DNA from: Amaranthus tricolor | Taxonomy: Eukaryota > Streptophyta > Magnoliopsida > Caryophyllales > Amaranthaceae | Assembly (NCBI RefSeq): GCF_026212465.1 | Contig: NC_080058.1 | Coordinates: forward strand, 10,147,863 to 10,211,862 | Length of the DNA stretch: 64,000 bases | Reading direction: 5' to 3' | Shown: piece by piece, positions 23,801-38,800 of the stretch | Layout: each line of letters opens with the position of its first letter | How positions within the stretch are numbered: the first letter of the stretch is position 1 | The notes under the pieces: generated by a model | Seen by the model: only the letters and a program-made list of their open reading frames with translations | Told to the model about the DNA's origin: nothing | Database searches by the model: none | Program-made: the position numbers and the translations under genes

Positions 23801-26800
23801 AATGGCCTAACATGGTTAAAATCACAAGTCTCTTTTAGTATCTCTTTGTCATGTCATCAATTTAAATAAATCATAACGTCATGATGAATGTAAGCGAGGT
23901 GATTAGTCAGAAGTATTGGGACATAAGATAGCCCATAAAGTGGATCATAAGACCTTTAGTGGTCTAAGAGATACTCCTTGGAAGAACATATGTTATGTGA
24001 TGTAATAAGATAATTCTATTATGTGCTTTCAAAGCTATAACACATAAACTGCACTACTTCACATTAAGTATTAGTTTTGAAGCTTTGGTTTGTATTATTG
24101 AAGAAAATTGTAGATATCATATTATACTCAGAAGCATGAAATAAAATTGAGGCCGTTACATTAAATAATGACTGTTGTATGATGAATTTTAAGTAACAAC
24201 CGTTAGCCATTATTATCTTTTTTTTCAAAGTTATTAGGTTCTAAAAGACTATTACAAACTTTAATCTTAGATATATACTAAAGAAAACGTAAATTATAAT
24301 GACAAAATAAATTTTTCAAGTTAAAAATTCACCTAATGATGTCCGCGAAACGAGTCGTAACACCGCAAGGTGCTACTTCTGCGACATCGAGACTGTTACC
24401 GCGTACACAACGACATCGTATTTATTGCTATGCTCAAAAGTAAATTTATGAATTTTTCAGATTTGCGCTTAGGTGCTCAAGTAGTATGATCTAAAAGCTA
24501 ATCCATGTTGTTCGTATAGAATGAACATACAATCTCAAGGTATTCCATGGTATGGTCTCAATCATCTCACAAGATTGTGGCAAGAAAACCACATGAGAAC
24601 AAAGTTCAAGGTTTTACAACATCCCAAATTCAAATTCATCAACAAAAAGTAAGGCCCTGAAAGAGGGCTCTTCCTCTAGTCTTAAAGCTCATGTACACAC
24701 TCAAAGAGATGTCTAAGCTTAGGTTTGCTACTATTAATCCCTATGGCGACATCAAAATAATATCATCAAGATTAATAAGGAGAATGAACCACTTCATATC
24801 TTCATTCTACGGATGAACTCACTGATGACTTAGGCCATCGTCTAATTCGGCTTACTCTAGTCCAAGCTTTGGTGTTAATTTAATACTAAAAAATGAAAAC
24901 GTAACAACTATTTGTTTCAAAGTTAATTTCAACTTAGCAGATTTTTTTTTCATTTATATATGGTTAGAGATATTATAGAAAATAAGTTCTCTACAAATAT
25001 TGTTTGCTCTAGTATTCTGGTATATGAATCATTTTAGAGTAGTTTGGTCTAAATCGTTATGGCCTAAACCCTGGTATGGAGCAATCTGATTCTAACAAGA
25101 ACAAAGTACTATACAGTTCCAAGGATAAGATAAAGATAAAATATCCTTAGTAATTCTAGGTGAAGCCTTTGTTAATTGATAAAAGCATCAATGAGTAGGA
25201 TGATCATGTTGGATAGTGCAACAACAAATGAATGATCAACCAACGAACATACGAAAATCAGCTAAATTGGGTGTTCGAAAACAAGTTTGCTATTCTGCAG
25301 TCCTATCATTGCACAAATTAACAAATCAAGCAATATAATTTTAAGGAATCCACAAAGCAATACTAAAGTAGAGCAAGAAGAAAGCCAAAGAGAGTAGGAG
25401 TTGCAAACCCATACAATTAGCAGAATGACCTTATTGGATTTTATTAAAGCTTAGCAGAAGAGCACAAACAAACCCTTAACTGAGGAATAGACGATAATTT
25501 ACATTTAGTGCTTGATATAGAATGTGTTAAGAGCATGGTAGAGGAAAATAAGAAGAAAAAAACTAATATTAATAGGAGCCAACGCAACTCGAAGGTTCTC
25601 TGATTTTACTAACATATAGCCAATCAGACACAATGCTAAACAAAAAGGTCAGAAATCTGACCAGAATCCAGATTTCAGATACTCTTAATAAGGTAAAATT
25701 TAGAAAAGAGGACAACCATGCCTTTATGATTTTTGACATATAATCTCGTCCATGTTCTATTGGGTAGTACAACAATATTCCATTACCCGTATGTCATCAA
25801 ATGACTTTCATGGAGACAAATACTCTACTTGGGAATCAAACCCATGTCATGTTATGGTGTACGATGCCGTTTATTTTGTGCATTGTGGAGAAATCCTCCG
25901 TTCAAAGTACATGTGTGGAATGTGGACAAAGTTCGAATATGTAACATATGAAAAACACATAAGGTGTATAAAAACACAATTGTAACACTCATGTGCCTTT
26001 CAATATGCTTATATACTTTTTTTAAAATTCATTGCACGTGCATTTGAAAACCACTTATGTGGCACGCAAAAATAATTCTTATGTAATGGTGTGAAAGGGC
26101 GTAAATTAGAATGAGTTTTAGTATTGATTTTGATGGAATTTGCTATGCCATTTCCAAGTTAGTGGAGTTCTCATGTTAAATCAAATATTTTCTTCACAAT
26201 TTTTATTACCACCTAATACCAAGTGGTAACGGATAAGAATAAATTTTGTGAAGAAAAATATAATTAGAGTAGGAATCAAAAACTTTATCTAGTAACTTTT
26301 CTGGCTAATTACATTATTTCATTACCACTTTCACTATTTAGTATCAACTTCCAATAGGTGCCTAATTGGAGAAACCTATAAGGCAAGACCATCCCTAAGT
26401 TACACATAAGTATATACAATAACAATCAAAAAATAACCTAGCAAGTTATGAATATAAAAACTAATCCTTACCCCATCTGAGTCAACCTCCATGCCTTCCT
26501 CTTCAAGTAATGCTAGTTTAAGGCAATCATTGCAAAACCCTTTGTTACCTTTAACTTTTGCAAATAAGGCATCCTTGAAGCATCTTAGGCAAACAGCATT
26601 TGGGCAGCAGAAACACTGAAACCTTGAATTTTTTCGACATATAAGGCAATAATGCCAGTCTGAAAGAAAACATTCATCATTATTCAACTTGCTTGTGCCT
26701 TCTACAATAAGACCCTTGAATTGATAAAAAAGAATACAATAACGGGAACATGGCAACATAATTTATGATTAGAATGGCCGAATCTGCCCAAATATATTCA

Positions 26801-29800
26801 TACCACACAAAATAACAAGATTAATAACAAGATTTATTTCAGTCAAGTAGGAACAAATTGGCATATCTTAGTGTTATTTGAGAATGTTTTATTAGAAAGC
26901 TTAGAAGTGGCATATTGGCATGCAACACCAACATCAGCTAAAAGATAACAAAAACAGATCATAAGCAGCACCAATCTTGGGCTAAGACCCGTTTCTGAAG
27001 CAAATATAACATCGAACTTTTACAAATATACAACATTCTGTTATCCTTATGTCATTAATTGTCTTCCCTTGTATGAGCCGTTGATAGTAAATTAATATAA
27101 AATAAAGAAAAATTTGATATTAATTATCCCAACTATCCATTTGTTCAAAATAATTCCAAATATAAATTATTCTATGATAATCTCAAGTATGGTGTGTACA
27201 TTCTCAAAATAATCCCAAAAACTATTATCTTTCTTTTGTAATGCACCCAATTTGGATTTATTATGAGCGTGAAATCAATCATTGGGATTATTTTGAGAAA
27301 GTACACCCCATACTTAGGATTATGGAATAACTAATAGTTGGGATTATTATAAGTTACTGGACAATAAATGAAAATATTATTGTCTATTTCTTCTTAATTA
27401 AAATGTTAGAATTCATGCAAAAGTTTAACAAACTATGAATATATCAAATTTCATTTGATTGGTTTTATAAATTTTATAATACACATTAAATAATTTTTAT
27501 TAGCATTTCTAAACGCAAAATCTATCACAATAACGTATAGAAATATTTGTTAAAACTTGTCCTTTATATGTAATAACAAATTCATAATTTTTATGTTGGG
27601 CGCTTAGAGCGCATGCCCCATCGACCCTACCGCCCCATTACGGCCTTGACTACGCATAGGCAAGAGATACGCCTTCCTATGGTCAAAGGAAGGGCCTAAT
27701 CTCATTCCATGCACTATATTCTCAAGAAAATAACAATTTTTTTGCCAAAAAGTAACATCTATTGTGCATAAAGTAACACTTTTTCGACACGTTTGTCAAA
27801 TTTTTTCCTAAAATTTCTGTTTTGGGTAAAACAATTGTTGTCTGAAAATTAACACATTTGTGCCAAAGAATAACACATTTATACATAAAACGTAACACTT
27901 TTCTGTCAGATTTTTTTTTTCGTTTTTAAGAATTTTTTTCTTAAAAGTAATAGTTTTTTGCCAAAAAGTAGCATGGCTCAAGTCTTGTGAGTGGAACCCC
28001 GAAGCACAACAAGCCTTTGAAACCATAAAAGAAAAGCTCATCTACAGTATGTTTTAGCCGTTCCTGATTTCTATGTGATGTTTGAGGTGGATTGTGATGC
28101 CTCAGGAGTAGGAATTAGAGCTATCCTAGCACAATACAATCGTCCTCTTGCTTATTTAAGTGAGAAGCTTAGTGATGCCAAAAGAAAGTACTCTTCCACT
28201 TATGATAAGGAGTTTTGTGCTATCATTAACCCCCATTACCCATTGAAGATACTACCTTATTACTAAGGAGAAATTCTTCGTTCCAACCATGAGGCCCTTA
28301 AATTCATTCAAAACCAACAAAAACTTCAACATAAACATCCTAAGTGGGTTGACTTGCTTCAAACATTTCATTTTACTATCAAAAACAAAGTCGGGATATT
28401 AAACAAGGGTGCGGATGCTCTATCTCTTAGTTTTAAAAAAACGTGCCTACGGCGCGCTTAGGCGCACCAAGGCGACCGAAAACACAACTCAGAGACTCAA
28501 AAGGCGCGGCGCAAGGGAGAGGAGAGCGTCTTGTGCGCCACGTGCGCCTCTGGTTTGTTACCTTCTGTTTTTGCTTGTTTTTTAAAGCTTTAAGTACTAA
28601 AATTCTAAACTTTTCTTGATTTAGTAGATTACCCTTAAAGAAAGAGCTGCTTATTTGATTTTAGAAGAGAAAAAGCTTCATTCTTCCACTAGCCAAAGTA
28701 GATGAAGATAGCAGCAGGACCATTGTTCTTTCAAGTATGCCGCTATTCATGACCAAATATTCTTCTTCTTCCCTTTTCTTCTTCATTCTATTTTCTCTTT
28801 ATTCTTCGTTTTTCTTTCTAATTTTGATCACTTATCTCTCTTTTTTTTTTGTTCTTGTTTATTTCTTTTTTCTCGTTTCTTTTTTTCATTTTACACTTCT
28901 CCTATCTTTTATTACAATGATTCATTTAATCTCTAATTTGTTTACATATTAGTCAAAAGAATAACGATAAAAATATAGTGTATTTGATGTGTAATTTAAT
29001 TAAATGAATTACTTAATTTTTCTGCCCATTTTGTTATAGTGATCGAGCCTTAGCATATATTTTTTTTTTGTTTTGTGCTATCATTTGATTGTTTGTGCTA
29101 GTCTTGACATCAATGTATAATGATTTTCAACTTCAAACAATGATTTCATCAACTCATGATGTATCATACCCTTGGATTCTGCAAGAGAATATGGTCAACT
29201 CAAAACTATGTTATCTTATGACTATATGTGCTATAGTAGTGTTTATCTAACTTTTATGTTGTAATAATATGGATTTCATGTTGTTTTAAGCATTAAATAT
29301 GTTTTAAAATTGATTATTGAGCCTTTTAGCAAGACTGTGCACCTCGCATACGAAAAGCTCGCGCTTTCTACTTGCACCTTGCGCCTCGAAAAAAAGACCT
29401 TTTACGCGTTGGTGCACCTTGCACCTCTTAAAACTAAGCTTTATCTAGAAAATTCATTTTTTAAACACTTTGAGTCGTAGAGTTATTGGGATGGAGTTGC
29501 TTAAGGTCCGCAGTATGAAGGATGTTGACTTTATAGTGATCTTGAGAAGTGTCACAACAAGCCCTATGGTTTGTTCTACTTCTTCCAAGGTTTATCTTTT
29601 GTAAGGTAATCAACTTTGTGTTCCAACTTCCAAGGCATAGTGTGAGTTCATCACATCAAAAAATTTCATGAGGGAGGATTAGTGTAGGAGGCCACTTTGG
29701 CATGGAGAAGACTTTAGCTTTTTGATGTATAATACATCATGATCACTTTCATTTTGGAGGTCTTCATATTCAAAAACATGCAACTAAGCTCTAAGGGGTT

Positions 29801-32800
29801 AAACATAAGGTCTTATGATGACTTAATGGTCCAAATACAAGGAAAGGTGATCAAGTCCTTGAGTTCAATGGGGGAGGAAACACACGGCTTAGTTTTCTAA
29901 AAATGATGTTCGTATCTTCCTAAAATCAGTCAAATAAATAAACCCAAATACCCTCTATAGCTTGGAGAATATGAATAATTTAGTCTTGCATAAGTATGAA
30001 AGTTTGAGGGAATATTGCTATGGTAATTGTTGAATTTATTCTTGCCTTTCACTACATCTATTATAGCTTTTTTAAGAAAGGAAACTTTGTGGTATTACAG
30101 CTATTATCATTATTTCCGTCCATATAGCTATTGAGGTTCATAATGTCGACCATATAGCTATTTGAGGGGGTATTATTGCCGTTTTAGAGTGTTATTTCGT
30201 ACATATGGCTATTGCAAGTCATAACTCTATTGTTAAAGGTTTTATGGCTGAACTCAAGAGGAGTATCCAAGGGTCAACAACATTCAAGAAAAAGATTTAT
30301 GAAGAATAAAAGTTTTGAATCTCAACAAAAGATGAATTACAAGATTACTGGGTTGGCACTTAAAGGTGTTTTCTGATTTTATTAGTTCAGCAAATAAATT
30401 AGCAAATAATGAGTTTTAACAAGTATTGGTTATAGCTTATTATTACAGTAATTTTAATACTTGTAACCAAATTTCCCAAGGCATGTCAAGGGATTTTTCT
30501 AGTCTTTTTAATATGTTTATAGTGACTTTTATGTTACTTTAGGATGTAATTTCCGTAGCCTCTAAAAAAACATTTGATATATACTTGAAATTTGATTAAA
30601 AAATCTTAAGCTATTTTGCTTGTTAAGACTTTGAAATTCTTGTAGGCAATTTGTCTTATTTAATCCAATTGTGAGTTTTTCTCATCGTTGAAAAAATAGT
30701 GAGTTTGTTGAGAGTTCTGAATATACTAGTTTATATGATTAATTCGAGTGAGTGTTCCTCAAATTAAAAGTACACCCTGGCAAGATTAAGTGAGTGTTCC
30801 TTGGTTGCATATTCCTTTAGTCATAACATTCTAGTGAGTGTTCTTAGTTTGTTCGTTTATTTTCCATAAATCCTATAATCATGACAAAAAAAGTCATTGA
30901 AACGGGTTTCCAACCGTTGAAAAACCAATCCAAAAGTTCCTTGAATACGTTTTCAATCCGTTGAAAACAGACTTAAACAGGCCTCCTAAATCTTTGGTTA
31001 ATCTAATCCCTTTAGATCACACATCGCTTTTGTAAGTGAGACCTTTCATTGGCCTAGAATGAGAAAAGATATTAATCATGTGATTAGGACATGTGTCGCT
31101 TGCCTCAAAATCAAAACCCATACACAACCTCAAGGTCTAAACCTTCCTTTGCCTACACCTACTACACCTTCGAGGATGTTAGCTTGGACTCTGTTACTGG
31201 TCTTCCTAGATACTAAAACCACAAAGATTCTATTATGGTAGTTATGGATAGATTTTCTAAAATGACTTATAAAGTGGTTTGTGTCATAGTTGCATTGTAT
31301 CGTATCGATTGTATTGTAAAGGTTTTCAAATTTATCGAATTGGTATTTCCGCTTTGTAAAGCTGTAAAAAACTTGTGTTTTAAGTTGTTCCAAGCGTATT
31401 TAATGGTTTAGACCCACATATGGCAGTACGGCAACCGCACCATCCCCGTTACCGCATCACTTTGTCTATTACCTGCAAACGTGACCGAACTGCATTTTTG
31501 CACTAGGATCTGTATTGCTAATTTATATTTCAAGGAAATTGTGAAACTACATGGGATAGCTTGATCCATGGTGAATGATAGGGATTTGAAATTCCTTAGC
31601 CATTTTTGGTTGACTTTGTGGAGGAAAATGGGATTATGGGAACCAAGCTAAAATTTAGTACCTCTAGCCACCCCTCAAACTGATGATGTATGGCCTTAAT
31701 CCTATAACTCCTATTGACCTTTTCTTCATTTTCTACACCTACAAAATTTAGCCATGATGCCCAAGAGAGAGCTAAAGAGATCAACAAGATTTATTCTCAA
31801 GTCTGAGATGATTGAGAAGATGAATGAGAGGGTGAAGGGGTGGATAAGAAGAGAAAGGAAGTAAGCTTTGTAGTTTTGTAGATGGTGACTTTGTATGGAT
31901 TTACTTGAGAGGTTTCCAAAAAAAAGAAAGTCCAAGTTGACTGCAAAGCTAGATGGTCCATTCAAAGTGCTTCAAAAGGTGAATGCCAATGCTTACAAGT
32001 TGGAGCTTCCAAGTGACTACAGTGTTTCTAACACCTTCAATGTAAGTGACTTAATTCCTTTTCATGAGGATGATCTTTTACCAAGCTTAAGGATAATAGT
32101 TTTCAAAGAAGGGGAGGATGATGAAGTTCATATTCCTTCTATTCACTCCATCCATGCATTTCTTAAAGATCATTTATTTTACCATGGTTCATTTAATCAT
32201 GTTGCTAAACTATTTCATATAGTTAATTGATCATTGGTACATATTTTTATTGCTTTATGTGATGTCTTTTTTATGTTGTTTAGAGTTTAGTATTAATTTG
32301 CTTTTCAATTCCCCAAATAAAAGATAAGCTCAGCTCAGTTATCTAGGTCTAGAAATTCATTAAATTCCTAGACTACCTCCACTACTAGGCTGAAAAAGAT
32401 GATTCAATCCATTTCTAGAGTAGGTTTATAAATTCATTAAATTTCTAGAGCAACTCTAGTACAAGGTTGTCCACATTGTTAAAAGCTCTTATTTCGTGTC
32501 TTTTTTATGTTATTTTCTATAACTTTTTTATAACTACGATGATTAATGAGTGCATTTGTTCGCAATTGGCTACCAACATCTTTCGAGGCAACAAGCTGCC
32601 ATATCCATTATTGTGTATCGAGATCCACTTAATCGAAAAACAGAAGAGCAAGTACTGTTATTTTCAAAAAAATTGTTTAAAACTTTTATATTGCATTTTA
32701 ACTATTTATACACAACGATACACTCCTTCCCCGCCGACTCCATATGCACTGATGATTCACAGATATGGCGCATAGAGTTTGTTGATATGCTATGACATTC

Positions 32801-35800
32801 GTGGAGATCCATTTCTCGGGTCATGTTTAGCATCAGTTTAGGTTTGAGCAAGAATCTAAGCCCCGCTAACATGAGCATCGACTTGCAAGGGATTGATCGT
32901 CGACAAAGAAATAGAAACTATCCCATGCGACATCGAATACATGTAGAGGTATGGAACAAACGTGACATTGTGTTGTTTAGGGTGTCCCGCACACGGATCA
33001 AACACTGGTCAGGTACATGAGCTGGTATCGATGCATTACGAGGTTGTGCCTTACTAACCCCGACGTCCGACCACCTAAATCTTGTTATCTGCTAGAATCT
33101 ACGAATGTCATCTTGGTAATTGTTATAAAACTCTTTTGTCTTTTATAAAATAATTACAATCATCTAAAAGTTGTTTGCATCTATGTAGGCGCATACTATG
33201 ATTGATTCCGTGACACATGGTCACGCAACATTAGATGCAAGAGTTTCTCTATCACCAGAGACAAAGGAGCACGACGTATGCTATGTACAGACGATATTGT
33301 AGCATTAACGCTCTAAGATTAAATGCACTGCAACAAGTTGGACATGTTCATTTAGCCCCACAACACACTACAGCTGCCCATACATCTAGTTCATTGAAAA
33401 GTACCCTTTCACCTAGATTACATGCTCCTTATCCACGCAAACAATCCTCATATGCTTTATCTCTATTCATTCTGCCTACACAGGTATCTCCTCCACCTTA
33501 ATTATCACCTGAAGCACCACGTTTACCACAAATAAACGTCGACTGTCGAGCACCATCACTTGATTCCAATTGATAGAGATCAACCTCGAGTTCCTCCTCT
33601 ACTGGCCCAAGCAAATAAGGACTCCAAATTTTAGGTTTATTGTCGACTTTTGAGCTATGTATATGTGAACTTTTATTTATTTGTCTATTGTGTAGATTTA
33701 GTTATAGCTAACTGTTGGTTTATCACTACGCTTCAAGCGTAGGAAAAGATGCATGTATTATTATTGACAATTTGGGGAGCTATAACTTTAAAGTTTGTAC
33801 CTTAGCCTTACCATATAAACCACAAAGTAAAATAACAATTTAATTTAAAATAAATCGCTATCTGATAATAGTGGTTTATTTTAAGTAAATCGCTATGCCT
33901 ATGTTTATTGAATAAATTTTACTTACATTAATATATTAACCGCCATGTCACTTGGCAATTTATATGTAGTCATAAACCACTATGTCACTTAGCGGTAGGG
34001 CTGTAAAAACGGGTTAAAAGGTCGGAAACAGGTCGGTCAAAAACAGGTTCGGTAAAAAACGGTCGGTCAAAAGCAGGTCGTATAAGTCTTTCGGTACCGG
34101 TCGGTATCGGTCGGTTTATTCGGTATCCGGTCGAATCCGGTTTTTTTCCTTGGCGGGTGTCGGTCGGTATGGGTCCGGTATTTATCGGTCCGGTCATTAC
34201 CGGAAACAGGTCACATTCGGTCAGTCCAAAACGGTTTTTTGCAGGTCGTAATCGGTATACAGATCATAACCAGGCGGTCAAAATCGGTAATCGGTCGGTC
34301 ACAATCGGTATGCGGGTCAGAATCGGTCGGTCACAATCGGTCGGTTTTGGTCGGTATCGGTTCAGTTCAATTTAGTTGAACCGGGATTCAGTTCTGTTCA
34401 GTTCAGTTTTGGTTGGTATCGGTTCGGTTCAATTCAGTTAAACCGATATTCCGGTTAATTTGGTTGATATCGGTTCAGTTCAATTCATTTAAACCATGAT
34501 TTAATTCAGTTCAATTATGTTCCAATTATTCTGTTCCAATTTGGTAAAAAATCGCATCGTGTTGCCTCATAATGTCATTGATCATGCGTTTATCCATGAT
34601 GGGAATGATATATAGAAGGTGGAACCTCACATCAAGTTTTATAGATGTCGTTAGGTTATGAGTTTTATGACATCAAATTCAACTAATCAACTCTATTTCA
34701 ACTTTAAGTTTGATTTTAAACGAACTCTATTTAAGTTAATTAATATATTTGATCATAGGTCTGGTTATTTCAACTTGATAAATTGATTATAATTGATATA
34801 TATTTGATCATATCAGGTTAATTATTTTCAATTTGATAAATCATGTTGTTATCAATGTTGAGAATGATAGAAGGTGAAACCTCACATCAAGTTTTTATAA
34901 ATGTGGTTAAGTTATGAGTTTAATATATATATTCAACTAATCAACTTCGTCTAAGCTAAGTTAATTAATAGATCATAACATGTTATTACAGTCACAATGT
35001 GAGTTTGTTAGATTGTCTTAATAATCTATCTTCATCATTGATCTGAATTGACCCTTGTTAGCCCATGGGTGTGTTATTTTAAGCTAATGTGATCAATCTA
35101 TCTAATCAATCTAGCTGCCAGCGATCTAAGTTAATTGATTGGTTTTTCATTCTATTTCGTCCTATCTAAGTCAATCATGACAAGTTAACATGTAAATCCA
35201 TCTACGTTGATATGTTTGATCATAGGTCTGGTTATTTCAACTTGATAAATCGATTATAATTAATTAATATATTTGATCATATCATGTTAATTATTTCTAT
35301 TTGATAAATCAACTCGTGAATTATTCTAACGATTATCTTTTTGGGTGTAATTTATAGACTTTTCAATTTCAATATAGAATTATATAAATACCAATAACAT
35401 TATAACATTGTTTTTTTTTGGCAAATAAAATAATAGTTGCATAATTAGAAGTATATATATATATATTTTAGAAATAAGAAAGAAAGAGGTTTATTTATTA
35501 AAATTAAGAAGTTTATTTAGAAACCATTAAATCAATGAATTACTCATATTTTAAAAAAAAATTTAGTTGTAAAAAAATAAAAACACATAAGATTATCCCA
35601 TTGGTGCACAACCTCAATACATGGATTGTCAACTTGGCAAAAGGCATGATAAATCATAACCCTTCATTTTGAAATCAATTAATCTAAACCATTGATTAAA
35701 CATACTCTAATATATTTAAAAAAAAAAAAAAAAAAAAAAAAAACTAATATGAACCGTTAGATCAAGGGATCTAATCTAAACCGTTGATAAGCCCAAAACA

Positions 35801-38800
35801 TGCTAACCCTAATTCAATCCCATACCCAGTACCACGCACCGTGCCAGTTCATTACTTCATTTTCATCTTCCGTTCTTTCTTTCTCTTTCATTTCATTTTC
35901 TTGTTCCAGCTCCTCGCAGGCTCGCCTCCATTCTCTCCCTAGCGCTTTCTTCTTCAAATTTATTCATCTTCACCCTAGAGTTTTAGGTATTTCTACTCCT
36001 CAAGTTTAGTTCATTGATTTTCGTTTAATATCTATCAAATCTGTTCATCTTTGTTTTTTGTGTTTAAAATCTTTGTTCGATTTGATTTTGTGTTCTTCCA
36101 TTTTCGATTTGATTTGATTTAGTCTTCTTCCATTTTTTTTTTGTTCGATTTGATTTTGTATTTAATTTTCTGGGTTTAATGTGTTCGTTTAGGGTTAGAT
36201 TTAGGGTTTTTTGTATTTAATTCAGTCGAGACTCCAGGTACTCCATTTCTTTGGTTTTCTTTAATTTTTCTTTAATTTGGTAGTGATTTCAATGTATTTT
36301 GTGGTTTTATTGTGTTGATTGTTGAAGAAAATATCAATATCTTGAAGGAATGATCAATTTCTGTTTTCAATTCTTGTTTTTTAATGTTAAAATACTTAAT
36401 CTTTGTGGGTACTGGAGTATTGCTGTATTGGTTTTGATTACTGTTCTGTTTTCAATGAGGAATGAGGAAGTTTTGATTTCTGTTCCGTTTTCAATTCTTA
36501 TTCTGTTTCTGTTTTCAATTCTTCTACTGTATTGGTTTATTGGTTTATTGCTGTTGCTGTATTGCTGATTTGCTATATTGGTTTATTGGTTTATTGCTGT
36601 TGCTGTATTGCTGTTGCTGTATTGCTGATTTTCTGTATTGGTTTATTGGTTTATTGCTGTTGCTGTATTGATTTTCTGTATTGTTTTCAATTTTCTTCGA
36701 GTTGTTGATAAAATTGAAGATGCGTTGGAAACACTTGCAATATTTTGTAAAGTTTAATTGAATTACTACTATTAGTTACTTTCTTATTCCTGTTGTCATA
36801 TGTGTTTTTGGAAAACAGAAGGATTTAGATATTATAAATCTTTGCTTCATTTTTTTTGGTAGAAATCAGGTGATAAGAGTTAAAATTTGCTGTAATTTGC
36901 ACAGTTTTGTGTTCTTTGCTGCCTTGACTATTTGTGCTTGAATATAGGGTTTATTTTTGTTTGAAAATAACCCATGGTGTTATTTTTTTTTTTTAAGGTA
37001 TGGCTGACCCTGCTGTGGCTGTCCCCGAACAAAGAAGAGTTGTTAAACATAAAAAAATTACGTCACCGGTTTGGGATCAGTACCATGTATCGTACCCCAA
37101 TGACGTACGGACGGTAAAGTGTAAATACTGCGATTATGAGGCGGCAGCACCAGGTAGTGCAGGTACAACTAATTATAAACGTCATACTGAGGGCTGTAAA
37201 GGTTATAAAGAGTTCATAAAAAATAACCCAAACGCTAATGTTGTGTATGATCATGATACTTACGTGCTTAAGTTTGCTGATTCGATATTATATCATGGAT
37301 ATTGTTTGAGTATGGTAGAGCATATTAAAACTAGAGAATTGCATCGTTGGTTAAATCCTAATGTCAAAGATGTGTCTAGATATACGATAACTAAATGCGT
37401 AATGGGTGAACATGAAAAGTACAAAAAACTAGTATTTGACAATATGCAATCTTGTAAGAGTCGTATATGCTTAACTTGTGATGGATGGACATCATGTACT
37501 TCGCGTTCATATTTTGCCCTTACTGCCCATTTCATCGATGATGATTATAAATTGCATTCCCTTTTGTTAAATTTTCGCCGTTTTCCCCCACCCCACGATG
37601 GTGAATCTATATTCATGTTTGTGAAAGGTTTGTTGAATGACTGGAATATAGGTAGAAAAGTTTTTTCAATCACACTTGATAATGCTTCCTCTAATAATAG
37701 GATGGTTGAAAAACTAAAACGTGATTTGCACTCCTCTTCTCCTCTCCCTTTAGATGGCAAGTATTTTCATATAAGGTGTTGTGCTCATATTTTGAACCTT
37801 ATTGTTAAAAAGGGTTTGAAACTTGTTGATAATTCCGTGACTAAGTTACGTGCGGTTGTTATATATGTTGATTCTTCTGATTTTCGACTTACAAATTTTG
37901 AGAAAGCTAAAATTGATAAAGGTTTGCAATCAAAGGGTAAATTAGTTTTGGATGTTTCCACTAGATGGAACTCTACTTATGACATGATTCATAGGGCTCT
38001 TGAGGTAAAGGATGCTATTGATTTATATCTTATTCGTGAAAGGGATATTGATGTTGATATTATTTCTGAGAATGAGTGGGATACACTTCAAGATATTTGT
38101 GATTTTCTTGAGCCATTCTATGAGATTACCAAGCTTTTTTCTGGTTCAAAATATCCCACTGCAAATTTGTACCTTTCTTGCATAATATGTATTGAAAAGA
38201 TTTTGACTGATTCCCACTAAGATCCTAGTGATGCTGTGAGAAAGATGGCTGCTCCTATGTGGGAAATGTTTGATAAATATTGGTCCGATCATTCTATGGT
38301 TCTGTCTTTTGCCTTTTTACTTGATCCACGTTTTAAGATGACTTTCCTTAGTGATTATTATTCTATGCTGCATGTACCTACTGCGGTTGAACAAAAGGTA
38401 AATGATGTGCTTGCTGCGTTTGTTGCTTTATATGAATGTTATATGAATACCACTCAATCTGCTCCTGTTGCACCCTCTCCGTCAAACCTTGGTCCTCCTC
38501 GTCCGTTCCAAATGCGCAAGTTACGTCATGATTTTCCTCGTATTTCTGCATCTAGGACGGCGAGAGGTGATGTGGACTCTTATTTGGCCATGTCTCTTGT
38601 TGTTGATTATGATGGTTTTGATGTTCTTGAATATTGGAAGGGACAGTCTACCTCTTATCCAACACTCGCACTAATGGCTAGAGATATTCTAGCCATTCCA
38701 ATTACTTCTGTTGCATCTGAATCTGCTTTTAGTGTTGGTGGTCGGATCCTTAACAAATTGAGATCTTCTTTGTTACCAAAAAATGTTGAAATTTTGGTGA

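Noticed and set aside
28737..28952. 71-codon Phe/Ser/Leu-rich frame
   Set aside because: It is the translation of a pyrimidine-rich tract inside a non-autonomous hAT element.
31422..31510. GC-richer stretch with ACCGCA-type motifs, and a similar one near 24340-24420
   Set aside because: Possible small repeat of one family, but no ends or target duplications could be defined.
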